This document shows, one piece after another, positions 11,154-22,554 of a DNA stretch of 64,000 bases (position 1 is its first letter; every line of letters starts with the position of its first letter). Both the position numbers and the translations under genes were made by a program. The stretch lies in the NCBI GenBank assembly GCA_025201345.1, contig JAIXMG010000008.1, positions 372,001-436,000 of the forward strand. The letters are read 5' to 3'. The notes under the pieces were generated by a model. It saw only the letters and a program-made list of their open reading frames with translations. It ran no database searches and was not told the DNA's origin. The stretch is from Thamnidium elegans. Its lineage: Eukaryota > Mucoromycota > Mucoromycetes > Mucorales > Mucoraceae.

Positions 11154-11389
11154 ATGGCATTAATTGAATCAAATAACACCACCATTGTACCTGTAAATAA
11201 CTGTAGCAATGATACAACCTCTTCATCAGTTCCTCTCGATAACAATATCAAACCAGTAGATTTATCACACGGTCAATGGTATGTAAATTAAATATTTTAT
11301 CTTATGAATCAATTGAACTAACTTTATTCTCTAGTACCTGGTGTGGTAAATACGGTCATAGTCGTAGAGGGTGCCCCTTCTTAAAGTAA
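11154..11389 (+). CDS. 59-residue CCHC zinc-knuckle protein
   Basis: Two exons, 11154-11278 and 11335-11389, are joined through a 56-bp intron (GTATGT...CTCTAG) and give 59 residues. The first 41 residues are Asn/Ser/Thr-rich and probably disordered. The C terminus is CTWCGKYGHSRRGCPFLK, an exact C-x2-C-x4-H-x4-C zinc knuckle ending two residues before the stop. The second Cys-rich half lies wholly in exon 2, and the splice restores the first Cys codon. Single knuckles of this type usually bind single-stranded RNA or DNA; that is the only functional hint. A GC-richer patch at 10915-10980 could be an upstream exon, but no acceptor joins it. Confidence 0.6.
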
Positions 11390-12518
11390 AAGTGAAAATT
11401 CTCTACTCGTGTATCTCCTGTATATCTAAAATTTGCAAAAAGAAAAACAACACATTTTCTTAAGAAAAAAAAAAAAAAAAAAAAAAGTTATTTCCTTTCT
11501 TCATTTTCATCCTTGTAAAACCTCATAACCTGTATATGTTTGCATCCTTTTTATTCAATAAAAACTCAATTCACATCATCAATTTTTTTGTTTTTGTTGG
11601 TGAAACAAATTAACCTCAGATGTTTGCCCCCTTAGTTACCCCCCTCTTTTCCCCATTTCATTTTTCCTATTTCGGTGTTTTCAAATCGATAGCAATAGTA
11701 ATGTTATTTTGATCAGTTTTTTAAAAAAAAGATTGGCTGTAGCCACAGGTATAGTTATATATATATATATATATATATGCTTTATTATACGGAGCTTTTG
11801 ATTTGAGGAAGTATATGCATTTGCTACCTATCCGTTTAAGTAAACATCACATTAATCGTATTTCCCAGTAATGAAACCTAATAAAGGGGAAATTTCTTGT
11901 CGTCGGTCGCATCATATAGCGTGCTTAAGAGTTTGAGAGTACTAATCATGGAGTCATTGCATCGCTACGGTTATACGCGATTATTTAATATAAAGTATCC
12001 CTCTTAGTTACTGGGAAATAAATACAACCCTTAATTCTAGTTTTAAATTTTTTTTTTTCACTTTTGTGATGTATAAATAACTTTGTAAATACACGAATCC
12101 CTTTAGATTTTTTACTTTTTTTTTTATCAACTTTTATAATTAAGCGACTAGATGCACCCCATTAATCATAGATATTTCGTACGCTACCGTTTTTTTTTTC
12201 CCTAACTTTTAATCCGTCTCGCTACTAAAAAAGGTCCCACCCTTTCTCTTCCTCAAAAAGTGTATTTCAGTTTTTTACTTTAAAAAAATAAAACTCCGGA
12301 TATTGATGACGTATCTTGCTTGAATTTCAGCCTGGCCCTTGTGTAAAAAACTAGGGGATATATTTCTTCTGGGTCACAAAAAAAAAAAAAAAAAGAACGG
12401 CCCACACACACACAGAAAAAAAAAAGCGTCAAGCCAAAAAAAAAAATAAGGGCCATTATAATTGTTGGTTATTTATTGTTTTCTCCCCACTCTATTTTAA
12501 ATTTAATAATCGTTAAAA
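11390..12518. other. Intergenic, homopolymers and a TA repeat
   Basis: It contains a (TA) tract near 11757-11778 and many A/T runs. The last 150 bp should hold the promoter of the QCR1-like gene. No other gene seen. Confidence 0.5.
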
Positions 12519-14262
12519 ATGGCTTCAAGGCTCCTTTCCAATACCCTTCAAGCTAATGTTGGCTTGACCAAGCAGGTAAACACACGTAACCCTTTTACAT
12601 TTACCTTTTTTTTTTTTTAAAAAAAAAGAAAACCTAATGTCATTCAACAAAATCAAGTTTATTAAAAACACATTTTTTTTTTCTTCTTCCATGTACATAA
12701 TAGTTCGTTCGTCCTATGGCTACCGCTGCCAAGGCTTCAGCTACTCGTATCACTAACTTATCTAACGGTCTTATTGTTGCCACTGATGAGAACGCTTCCT
12801 CTGGTGCTGCTACCGTTGGTGTTTGGATCGATGCTGGTTCTCGCAACGAGACTGCCAACGGTACTGCCAACTTCTTGGAACACGTTGCTATCAAGGTAAT
12901 AAACACACTGACACTTTTAAAAAAAAAAATGCCGTGGAATTGAATAAAAGAGATATAAAAAAAAAGAACAAAACCTGGAAAAAAAAGAAAGTGAAATATA
13001 GATAAAAAGGAAGACCATAGAAACAAACATTATTTTTCAACCCCCCATGTTTGAAGATTAATACGGCATTTTTTTTTTATACAAAGTGTATTTTTTATTT
13101 TAGCATGTTCTCATTAACTTTTTTTTTTTTTAAAAAAAAACAAATATAGGGTCAAGCTGATAAGTTCAACAGAATCGGTGGTAACCTCACTGCTCAAACT
13201 GGTCGTGAAAAGACCTCCGTTTCCGTCAAGACTGTTAACGGTCAACTCACTGAATCTGTCGAAATCCTTGCTGATCTTATTCAAAACACCAAGATTGACG
13301 ATTCCATTGTTGACAGCAAGCGTCAATCTGTCTTGGACGCATATTTAAAGACCGATCAAGATTACGAGCAAAGTGTTTTTGATCACTTGCACGCCACCGC
13401 TTTCCAAGGTGAGACCTTGGGTCGCCCTGTCATGGGTACCAGAGAGACCATCGAAGCCTTGACAGCCAAGGACTTGATTGACTACCAAGCCCAAAACTAC
13501 GGTGCTGACCGTATGGTTTTGGTTGGTTCCGGTGACATTGACCACGATACGCTTGTCCGTCTCGCCGAGAAGAACTTTGGTAGCCTCCAATCTGTGCCCG
13601 CTGCTGCCTCCTCCAAGAAGGCCATCTTCACTGGTTCTGAAATCCGTCTTCGTGACGATGTCTTGCCTGTTGCTCGTATTGCTCTTGCTGTTGAGGGAGC
13701 TGCCTACCTCTCTGAAGACTACTTCAAGTTGCTCGTCATGCAAGCCATCATCGGTTCTTGGGACAAGTCCTTGGGCGGTGCTGCCAACCTCTCTTCCAGA
13801 TTGTCTACTGTTGCCAATACCAACCACCTCGCTAACTCCTTCGCTGCTTTCACTAAGGGTTACAAGGATACCGGTTTGTGGGGTATGTACGTTGCTACTG
13901 AGAACAGAGATCAAATCGATGATTTCGTCCATTTCCTCCAAAAAGAATGGGCCCGTCTCTCTACATCTGTCACCGCTTCTGAAGTTGAACGCGCAAAGCA
14001 ACAAGTTAAGGCTAGCATGTTGTTGAGCCTCGATTCTACTTGTGCCGTCGCTGAAGATATCGGTTCTCAAATCCTTACCTCTGGTAAGCGTATGAGTCCC
14101 GAGGAGTTAAAGGCTGCTATCAACAAGGTCTCTGCTGATGATGTTCGTAAGGCTGCTAACAAGTACTTGTGGGATCAAGAAATTGCCGTTGTCGGTCAAG
14201 GTGCTATTGAATGTTTGACTGATTACCTTAGAGTTCGTGGTAACATGGCATACAACAGGTAA
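12519..14262 (+). CDS. QCR1: Cytochrome bc1 core subunit 1 / beta-MPP-like M16 protein, peptidase site substituted
   Basis: Exons 12519-12575, 12704-12895 and 13150-14262 give 453 residues, the usual length for core protein 1 or the beta subunit of mitochondrial processing peptidase. Residues 1-24 are a Ser/Arg/Leu mitochondrial presequence. The M16 N-terminal half shows [26 protein letters not shown] and the active-site helix. That helix reads N75-F-L-E78-H79 instead of H-x-x-E-H, so the first zinc ligand is missing. The protein should therefore be structural, as yeast COR1 is, sitting in complex III of the inner membrane. The C-terminal half carries [11 protein letters not shown] and ends [14 protein letters not shown]. 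Codon choice is strongly biased compared with neighbours, suggesting high expression. A 241-codon minus-strand frame over exon 3 is an artefact of that bias. Confidence 0.88.
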
Positions 14263-14608
14263 TTTATAAGTTTGTTTTTTTGTAGGATTTATACTAATAT
14301 TTTTTTTTTTTTTTTTTTTTTTTTCGAATAGATTCTAAATTATTTAATAAATAAATATGTATAAAAAAAAAAAAAGTAAAAAGAGAGTTAGAAAGAAAAA
14401 AAAAAAAGTTAAGAAAGAAAGGAATAGTGAATTCACTTTCCCTCCTCCTCCTCACTCTCCTTTTTACATAAACATTTTACTACTTTTTTGCTTTGTTTTG
14501 TTTTTTTGTTTTCCCTTACCATGTAATAAAAAAAAATAAAAATATAATTTAAAAAAATAAAAATACAAATAGCCTTTTTCCTAGAATCGTAACGTTTTAT
14601 TATCATTA
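14263..14608. other. Shared 3' region of two convergent genes
   Basis: T and A tracts, with no gene. Confidence 0.6.
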
Positions 14609-16028
14609 TTATAAAAGAGAACCACAAAATGATTTCAAGTAAGGTTTCAATATATACTGTTGTATAATGGGCTCCACAGGTGTGATACGATCCAACCTCC
14701 ATAACCCCCAATGCGCGAACCCATTCAAAAAGAAAGGAAACGACAGGTAACACACGCCAATCACGTAAGTATGAAGTATAGGTCGGGTCAGCCAAGAATG
14801 AATTGCAGGTTGTTTTAACACATGTGTATAAATATAAGAAACACCTCGTTCCAGTACAACTAATAGACCGTGTGTACAAAAGAATTTCATCTGGTCCCCT
14901 ATAAACCTTTCCTTGTAAAGTGTCCAGCCCGTGTTACACAGCACTACGTATTCATGTGTCAAACCCGAAACCACAAACACTGCCATGGATGCTAACCCAA
15001 TCGCCAACTGCTTATACCGCGAGCTTTCGTTTGTCCATTTCCGAACAAGGAAATAGATGGGTTTGTATGCACTGGATACCCACGCCGGACGTAAAATACG
15101 GTGCCAGCGACTCGACCAAAGATCTTCCAGAGATAAACTGAGTAATGGATAGTTCATCATCAATCTCCACTCACCTAATATATGTATATAAAAAAAGGGA
15201 GGGGGGTTTACAACTTGATAACTTTATGTCCCACGTATATATAAACTATTTCTTACTTGAAGAATATTTTCCGCCTAGTACAAAAATACAATACATCAAC
15301 TGCATACACTGTCCAGCAAAATTAAGTAAACATGTCAATGCATTCACCACCGCCCAAAAGAACAAAAAACTCTGTACATAACTCGTCTTGTACATAACCC
15401 AAATATCCTCTGCTGTAAATGTCTTTGCCCAAGAAGCTAACGTATCAAATAAAATTGCATTTAAAGCAATTGGTACAAACAAATGATAAAATTTCTATTT
15501 TTTTTTTTTTTGTTACATTACATGCTTCCCCGTATTTTTCTTTCTTCCTTAGTACAGTACCTTGTCATTTATCTTTACCAAAGTTCCATTCTTCTTCTTT
15601 TCACGGTACGGTTTTAAATCCTTTCTAATACAAGACCAAAACTCTACGTTGAACTCGGATGCTGCAATGATAGCTTCCTTTTTATAAATCAAAGGTGTAA
15701 TCCAAAATATATCCAAAAAACGTAAAAACATAACATACGGAACGATTTGACAGAACACGGAAAACGAACCTTAAATTTTTTTTTTTTTTTTTTAGATTTT
15801 TTAAGTTCAAGAGAATTTCAGTATGCATTTACCATTTTCTTCGTCACAGTACTTGAAAGGTATAAACAATAAACTTGTCAATAAGGGTACAGAAATAGCT
15901 TGTTTACATCGAGTTGATACTTTATGTGTTGGTGTAACAGATAATAAAATCAACAGTGGAATTGGTAATAAAGCATAAACTCCAAATTTCAGTGTAGGTA
16001 GAATGATACGTCCTGCTTCATCAATCAT
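14609..16028 (-). CDS. Wax-synthase-type MBOAT acyltransferase
   Basis: Minus-strand exons 16028-15833, 15769-15561, 15494-15257 and 15174-14609 join in phase to 402 residues. It is a multi-pass membrane protein. The first exon has two hydrophobic spans, and further spans follow in each exon. The signature is YPLLSLSLEDLWSSRWHRIL in the fourth exon. It matches the wax-synthase-like MBOAT domain, where plant enzymes have a P-xx-x-S-L-x-D-F-W-xx-R-W motif. The likely catalytic His is in SGLTHEY, and another His lies in NGFAHWG. The family transfers acyl groups to fatty alcohols, sterols or other hydroxyl acceptors at the ER. The substrate here cannot be told. It is convergent with the QCR1-like gene. 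The ATG at 16028 is preceded by stops. Confidence 0.8.
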
Positions 16029-17022
16029 CTTTTACAATAAAAAAAAAAGAGAGAGAGAAAAGAAATTAATTATACGAGGCAAAAAAAAAAAAAAAATATA
16101 GTAAAAAAAAAAATGTGATTTGTCTTGGATCATAATTCGTTCACTTCATAACCAATCGATATTTCCGTGTCTCTAAAACAAAACGTTTAGTTTTTGTACA
16201 CACCCTGATCATTCAAAGTGTCACTGTTTTTTTTTTGTATTTTTCACCAAAGTCCTATGGTCTGAATATTTAAACGGTTCTCTCTTTCTCATTCTCTTTG
16301 TATCTTTGACTCCCTGTTTCTACGACTCTCTGACTCTATGTATCTCTCTAACCTATTAAAGAAAATGGTTATAGAGATAAGATCGCCAAACTAATCTCTA
16401 AAAAAAAAACGTTTTAGGCTGGATTCGATGCGCCCTTCTTGGAAAAGATCCAGTTTATCTTAACGCGAAAGAAAGGGTTTTAATTTATGGAACAAAGCAA
16501 AATGAAGTACGCTGTTAAGACATTTGAATAATAATAATAAATATTTGTTTTAAGGGGGGTTACACTTTACATACTTGGTCTTACTTTTAAGAATATGTTT
16601 TATCTAGTAACCACGTCCTTTAAAAAAAATAAACGAACTTGTTAAAACGAGTTACTATAAAAAAGACTATGTATATATTCAATCCAAAATAAAGGCAGTA
16701 AATAAATGGTTTGGTAGAACACAGAAAACAAATGCTTAAAGAAGATCATCTGGATGAGTTTCACTAAAAAAAAAAAGTTTGGCTTAGTATACACCCTGAT
16801 TATGCAAGGTGCCACTATTTTTTGTATCGTTCACTCCAACTCCATACATAAAAAAGCTCTCTCTCTCTCTCTCTCTCTCTCTTTTCATCTCTTTCTTCTT
16901 TGTTCTTTATTTCCTCTATCTCTCTTTAACCTATTTAAAGATGGTCGACAAAATGGATAACATTAGATAAGACGCCGCTTTTTTTTAAGCATTTTATCAT
17001 TTTTTATTTTCGTAAGAATAAA
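16029..17022. other. Intergenic, including a (CT) repeat
   Basis: A CT dinucleotide run lies at about 16857-16881. Segments around 16150-16350 and 16700-16930 resemble each other (for instance TACACCCTGATYATKCAA and the CTCTATYTCTCTYTAACCTATT stretch), so this looks like a diverged tandem duplication of roughly 590 bp. No gene seen. Confidence 0.45.
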
Positions 17023-17178
17023 CTATTGTATGGTTTTGGAAGTTAATTCCAGCCCTGATAAATCATATTTAAATGGTAGGCCTTTACGTATTGCCGTTGG
17101 TTTTGTATCTTGTTTACTTGTAGGGTAAGCTGATGAAGCGGTAACGATTAAAGCGAGTAGTAATATACAAAGTTTCAT
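17023..17178 (-). CDS. 51-residue secreted peptide
   Basis: An uninterrupted minus-strand frame from ATG 17178 to TAG 17023 encodes 51 residues. Residues 1-17 are a textbook signal peptide (MKLCILLLALIVTASSA) with an A-x-A/SSA-like cleavage site. The predicted mature part is about 34 residues, rich in Lys/Thr, with an RK pair at residues 31-32 that a Kex2-like protease could recognise, though KR or RR is preferred. It contains no Cys outside the signal. No domain is recognised. It could be a small secreted effector or signalling peptide; that is speculation. Confidence 0.55.
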   Translation of the reverse strand: MKLCILLLALIVTASSAYPTSKQDTKPTAIRKGLPFKYDLSGLELTSKTIQ

Positions 17179-17476
17179 TTAGAGAAAAGCCAAGAAGAAA
17201 ACAGGACATAAATAAAAAAGTGTGTTTTTTTTTTATGTATGTATGCAGGGCAAAAGCCTCCTTAAACATTCCATAATGTCAAACAGTAATAAGATAGATT
17301 TTTTTTTTTATTCATAGAGAAAAAAATGATAAATGCATAGTTACAATATAAAAAGAATCCTTCATAAAACATAGTAAAAAAAAAGAAAACGAATGATGAG
17401 GGGGAACGATTAATAACAACAAAAAAAAAAAAAAGAAAGGGAAGGGTTAAGCATGATCATTTTCTTTTGATGAATA

Positions 17477-18853
17477 TCATCTTAATGTACTAGCCGATAG
17501 TATTTTCCTTATGGTGTTTGATTTTTGAAAAAAAGAGGCTTTTTTTGAAATAGAATGTTGAATACTTGATCTTGAAGATTCTTCATAGTAAGTAGCAGGA
17601 ATAGCAGGCACAGGTGGAGGTGGAGAAGGAGTATACATATTATTATTTCTACCTACTGAAGGAGCAACTGGTATACTATTCTGATTGATAGGATAAAATT
17701 GGGCCATAATAATGTCATTAGGTAATGGAGGTGTACTATTTGAAGTTGAAAAAGGAGAAGGTAAAGACCTATTTAATTGTTGATGAGCATAATGTACATG
17801 TTTCTTGTTCCAACTAGACTCTAAATTTGATTTATTATTTTCCATAGATTCAGCATGTTGTTTATTCAAGATAGTTATTAATGCTTGATGTTGTTCAATC
17901 ATAAGTTTCCAAATATTCGTCCAATGTTTATTTCGTTTAATATGCTTTTCAATTAATTCATTTGAACTTAACATGTGTGAATCATGACTGTATTTACGTT
18001 GCTTTCGAAATGTTGAACTTGTAGAAGATGAATTAGATATTCTCATATCTTTTAAAGATTGTTCAAATCCTGTACAAACGGGTGCAAATACTGTAGCTAA
18101 TGCTTCTGGACACATCATATTTAAATGAACGTGTTGTTGAATTTTTGATGCCATAAGTAAGATGGCATGTAATAAGTGTCTATTATGACTAGGTAATTTA
18201 ACAAGTATAAGAGATAATTGATCAAGTCCTTGACGAGAATTACGAAGGTCTATATATATATGTATATAAATTAATATAATAATGATAATAACAATAATTA
18301 AATATATATTTACCAATATCTTGAAATTGTTCATGATATGCGTTTGGTATAACAGGTTCAGGTAATTCTCTTAGATACTTTTTTACAAGACTAGTAAGCG
18401 TATGAATATCAAATTGAGCTGGATTAATTTGTTTTCTTTCATCACTTGAAGATTCGTTTATTTTATTTTCAAGTAAGATGACCTCGGAAGTAGCACCCGA
18501 TAAACGAAATATACCTTCTGTTGTTAAGCCTATTAAATCTTATTTAGGTCTGTGCTCCTACTTTTATTATTATTATATATTTACCTCTTTTACTAATCTC
18601 ATTAAAGCATAAAGCAACTGGATCAGGTACTTTTAAATCCCATAGTATAGATCCTGTATTTGATGCATCACACAAAGGAGCTCCAAATATGCCCAAAGCT
18701 AATTCTTTTATATATATTAAATAAATCGTACGTCATTTATTTTTATGTGTAATATGTCTCCTAGTTACCTTGCTTGTCACTTGTAATCGATGGATTACTC
18801 TGCTTATTGAATAAAAAAGTAAATGGGTTTCTGTGCTTCTTTTTTGTACTGTA

Positions 18854-18856
<3 letters not shown>
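17477..18856 (-). CDS. RhoGAP-domain protein
   Basis: Minus-strand exons 18856-18769, 18704-18585, 18529-18314 and 18249-17477 join in phase to 398 residues. The RhoGAP domain spans about residues 30-215. It begins LGIFGAPL and VPDPVALCFNEI, followed by EGIFRLSGA with the arginine finger at R78. Next come LVKKYLRELPEPVIP, LVKLPSHNRHLLHAILL and MCPEALATVFAPV. The rest is a low-complexity tail with a poly-Pro stretch near the end (YTPSPPPPVPAIP), a possible SH3 ligand. It should stimulate GTP hydrolysis by a Rho/Cdc42-type GTPase in polarity or actin control. The first exon starts at an ATG just after a T/A tract. Its 5' end faces the MCFD2-like gene, 252 bp away, so the two may share regulatory sequence. 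Confidence 0.85.
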
Positions 18857-18887
<31 letters not shown>

Positions 18888-19108
18888 ATATATATATATA
18901 TATATATATATACGTATTTAAGAAAAGGGAGAGAGAAAAAGAGAGAAAAAAAGAATAATAAAAATAAATAATAAAATTATATACAAATATATAAAAGGCA
19001 AATGATTGTTTTTCTATTAGGCCAAAATAGGCCTTAAAAATTGAGGTTTAAAAATATTATTTATTCCCTTTTTCTGTTTACACAATATATATAAAAAAAA
19101 AAAATACT

Positions 19109-19667
19109 ATGAAGTTATTGTTATTGTTATGTATCTTTTTTGCTGTCGTACATGCAATAGAATTTAAAAATCGTGAGCATTCAAATTATGGTGATCACAA
19201 AGATAATAAGGAGTAAATAAAAAGATATCATAACAAATAACACTTGACTTATATTTTTATATTAGGCATATTAAAGAACACTTAAATTCATTGTCTGGTA
19301 AATCAACAGAAATACCCCCAGACTTGAGTGACGAAGATATGATTTATTACTTGTTCTTAATTCATGACGTGAATGGTGATGGCTTTTTAGATGGTCATGA
19401 ATTAAGAACTGCTTTTACTGATTTCGGTGACGAACATGAAGATGCCACTCAATTCTTATCTTTGGACGAAGTTACAGAAATGGTAGACCATGTATTAGAA
19501 GAAGATGATCTTGATGGAGAGTAAGTTTTTCTTTTTTTTTCTCTCTTTATATTATACCCTCTCTCTCTCTCTCTAAAAATATATATATATATATATATCA
19601 TTTTACTTGTAGTGGCCTCATTAGTTGGTCGGAGTATCTTGAATCACAGCAATACCACGAACAGTAG
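19109..19667 (+). CDS. MCFD2-like secreted EF-hand protein
   Basis: Exons 19109-19212, 19266-19520 and 19613-19667 give 137 residues. Residues 1-17 are a signal peptide (MKLLLLLCIFFAVVHA). Two canonical EF-hand loops are visible: DVNGDGFLDGHE and DLDGDGLISWSE, the latter split by the second intron. Between them is LSLDEVTEMVDHVLEEDD. Length, the LFLIHD-loop-HELRTAF arrangement and spacing match MCFD2, the calcium-binding partner of the ERGIC-53/LMAN1 cargo receptor. A role in ER-to-Golgi glycoprotein export is therefore plausible. No ER-retention tail is visible; it ends HEQ. A general secretory-pathway calcium-binding protein is the alternative. Confidence 0.8.
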
Positions 19668-19775
19668 TGAATCATGCACAAACAAATAAAAAACATGTAC
19701 TTGAACCTTTTTTTTTTTGGTTATTTATACTTTGTCATAGTGTATACCATATAAATGTATACCCCCCTTCCCCTC

Positions 19776-19827
19776 AGTATCACACATTAGTATCACACAT
19801 TAGTATCACACATTAGTATCACACATT
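19776..19827. repeat. Perfect 4x 13-bp tandem repeat
   Basis: Four exact copies of AGTATCACACATT lie in the 3' flank shared by the MCFD2-like and PC-esterase-like genes. The interval 19668-20056 otherwise holds T tracts only. Confidence 0.9.
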
Positions 19828-20056
19828 ATTAACCGACCTACATATTTATGACTTGATGCAAACAAGTGTCATAAAAGCAAGAATGTACTGACATCTATTT
19901 CCACTTTGCCTTTTTTTTTTTTTTTTTTTTTTGGTGGTCAATGCATCATGAAACGCTTTCTGCTGCGAACCTTATTTCTATAATTAAACTCTTACAAATG
20001 TGTAAAAAAAAAAAACAACATATAACCCGCAATTAATTTTAATAAAAAGTAATATA

Positions 20057-21458
20057 TTACTGCTCTAACGCTAAAAATACATGATATAATACTTGTGCCG
20101 TAGCATCTAAAGGACCTGGAATACAGTATCTCGAACAATCGCCTCCACCAACATGTCCATCAGGTCTTGTATCCACCATAGCCGCCAAATCAATAAACAG
20201 TCCACCCGCTGCTTCAACTACTGCTTTCGCAATCGCGTTTCTGCGTTTGGTTTCACTCCAACCGTACGGTAACCGTTTCAATTGCTCATCCGAAAGAGGA
20301 TCAATAGGTTGCGTAGCGTCATCACAGAATGGGTGTCCAATAAATGACGATTTATAAATAACAAGCGCATCAGGCGAAGTTTCACGAATCACTCGCATGG
20401 TATGGATCAATCGACGCGTAAAAAGTAAATCATCGTCACCTATTAAGGCTGTGCGACTTAGAATCAAAATAGGGTATGAGGCAAGGATATTAGATGTAAC
20501 AAACGGCCATTCAATAATATTTGCAAGTGGATGGCCTTGATCTCTGTTTTGAAATTTACGAATAGTTGAAAGTATGTCGTTTCGAATGTAACGAAGTCTA
20601 GTATCCTTGTTTTTACAAATAGTGTGGTCTATACATATATAAGTGTTAAGAAAATAGATGTGTATATAAAAGTAGTGAATCCAGTTTACCTTTGCAGTTC
20701 AATTCTCCAAAACAAACAGTAGGTTCATCACGAAATGCATCCAATAATAACTCGTGATACTGATAATGTACCAAATCACCCACCAACAACATATTTCTAC
20801 CTCTTAAAGCCTTACACCAATCCTTTGCCACAACCGTACTCTTCAAAGGACAATTCCCAGACGGTTGCCAGCTATACTTGACAGCCTCTCTCTTTTCATT
20901 TGAATCCTGAGTTTTATAAAACTTGGAGTCACAAGAACTGTAAATGGGATCTTGTATATGCTTTAACTGAAACGATGGTTCATCATCATCATCTCTTATC
21001 CATTGTCCTCGTGTCCAACAGTCTACTTTACTTCGAAACGTTTGTGCCTCTTCTGCAGTCGTAAACTGCGTACCGCGAATACCACCAGTGTACTCGATCG
21101 GCAAGAATTTTTTTTGAGCTCGTTTCTTTGCTTGCAAAACTGCCTTTTGCAGTATGATTTCTCTTTCTTTGATGGACAAGTGGGTTGTGGTTAAATTAGC
21201 ATGAGGTCTGAATTGAGGTCTGGTATGTTTGTTTTTGTACCATGGAAAATCAGAGTAGGTTTGATTGTCGGGTTGGAACTCGAGTATGGTTTGCTGTTTG
21301 TAAATGGGTTTGGTGGTGGATGGTTCTAGTGATGTTTCTTCGGCTGTGTGTGAGAACCCACGATACACCAGTTTAATGAGTTGGTAGACAACAAATACAA
21401 TCAGGATATAGATAATAAACCTTGTATAATCCTTTTTTCTCCTATGGTGGTTCAACAT
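20057..21458 (-). CDS. PC-esterase/TBL-like type II membrane protein, catalytic Ser and His not conserved
   Basis: Exons 21458-20690 and 20628-20057 (minus) give 446 residues. A basic cytosolic start (LNHHRRKKDY) precedes one membrane anchor at about residues 13-32, then a lumenal stem. The catalytic-type domain begins with C-W-T-R-G-Q-W and a Y-x-W-x-P segment. It continues through RNMLLVGDLVHYQ and ends DCSRYCIPGPLD. This matches the GDSL/PC-esterase family that O-acetylates or deacetylates glycans in the Golgi (plant TBL, animal CASD1). In active members these motifs read G-D-S and D-C-x-H-W-C. Here they are G227-D-L229 and D420-C-S-R423-Y-C. Both nucleophile and His are changed, so it may be a pseudo-enzyme or use other residues. 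DGHVG at 413-417 is intact. Confidence 0.75.
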
Positions 21459-21746
21459 AATTGTTTTATACAGTGCAAAAAAAAAAAAAAAAAAAAAAAA
21501 AATAATTAAAAAAGAAAAGTATGTGGCCACAACGCTTAAATGAGCGCTTTTTGAAAGGGGGGAACACAAAAACCTTTTTTGTCTGCGAAACACTTTTGTA
21601 ATTCAAACCTTTCTCTTTCACTTCTTTAAGGAATAGAACAATGACTTTCAGTAGATAATGAACCTCCCTTTCTCTCTCTCTCTCTTTCTTATTTTTTTCT
21701 TTTCAAAAAACAAAAATGTATATAACAATTACCCACTTTTTTTTAT

Positions 21747-22554
21747 TTACAAATCAAAAGTAATGGGTTTATTCACAGCCCTATATCTGTGATCAGACAA
21801 ACAAGCATTGATATACAGCACTTGATTCTGATCAAATGTATACCCTTGCGCCTCATGAATATGACCACATATAGACACTCTTGGTTTCACCACAGAATCA
21901 ATTTTTTCCTTTAAGAATTTACAGCCCACATGTCTACCACGTACAATTTTATCGTTCATACCGAATGGCGGAGTATGTGTCACCAAGATATCTACAGGCG
22001 GTATCGCATCCCATATGGAAGACATGTCTGCTAACATAAACGCTCCACCCAGATGAACGGGCGCATAAGGAGAAACAAAGAGTGTAAATGAACCCAGCTC
22101 TTCCGGTAATTGGTAATATTCGTGTTGTAAGTATACTAGGCCGTATTGTTGCATCATTTCAAGCAGTTTAGCTCTTTGTCTATCAAACGGAAATTGAGGG
22201 TCAAGAAAGTGGTCATGGTTACCTCCTGTAATGATCTTGAGTCTAAATACCAAATTGTCAACAAGTTATATTTACAAAGAGTAAAAAAAAAGGTGACTTA
22301 CGTGTGGGGTAATGTAGATAACCAACAAAAGGTTTCTTCGTATTCTATCAGTGTGTTCTTTCTCGAGATGTCACCAGCATGAACTAAAAAAAAAAAAAAA
22401 AAGTTGTTAAAGCAAGTATTTATTTTTATTTTTTTACTATCGTACTTAGAACATCACCGTCAGGTATTTCAAAATTGATTTTACCATGTGTATCTGAAAT
22501 ACACACAAATCTAATCTTATCACCTTTATCGTTTATATTATTTACAGTAATCAT
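21747..22554 (-). CDS. Calcineurin-like metallophosphoesterase, MPPED/UPF0046 type
   Basis: Exons 22554-22446, 22383-22302 and 22242-21747 (minus) give 228 residues. All metal-binding blocks of the superfamily are present in order. These are SDTHG (about residue 22), IHAGDIS, GGNHDHF, a VTHTPP block and CGHIHEA near the C terminus. The small size and spacing fit the MPPED/UPF0046 branch, whose members hydrolyse cyclic nucleotides or phosphoesters in vitro. The physiological substrate is unknown. It is probably cytosolic, with no signal or membrane span. It is divergent from RAX1 with 211 bp between the two ATGs. Confidence 0.85.

Noticed and set aside
13345..14070. 241-codon minus-strand frame over the QCR1-like gene, and a 182-codon + frame in the same place
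   Set aside because: Both are by-products of the strong codon bias of the real gene; they have no family features and overlap it completely.
19741..19830. Tandem units as a CRISPR-like array
   Set aside because: The units are contiguous with no spacers, and the genome is eukaryotic.
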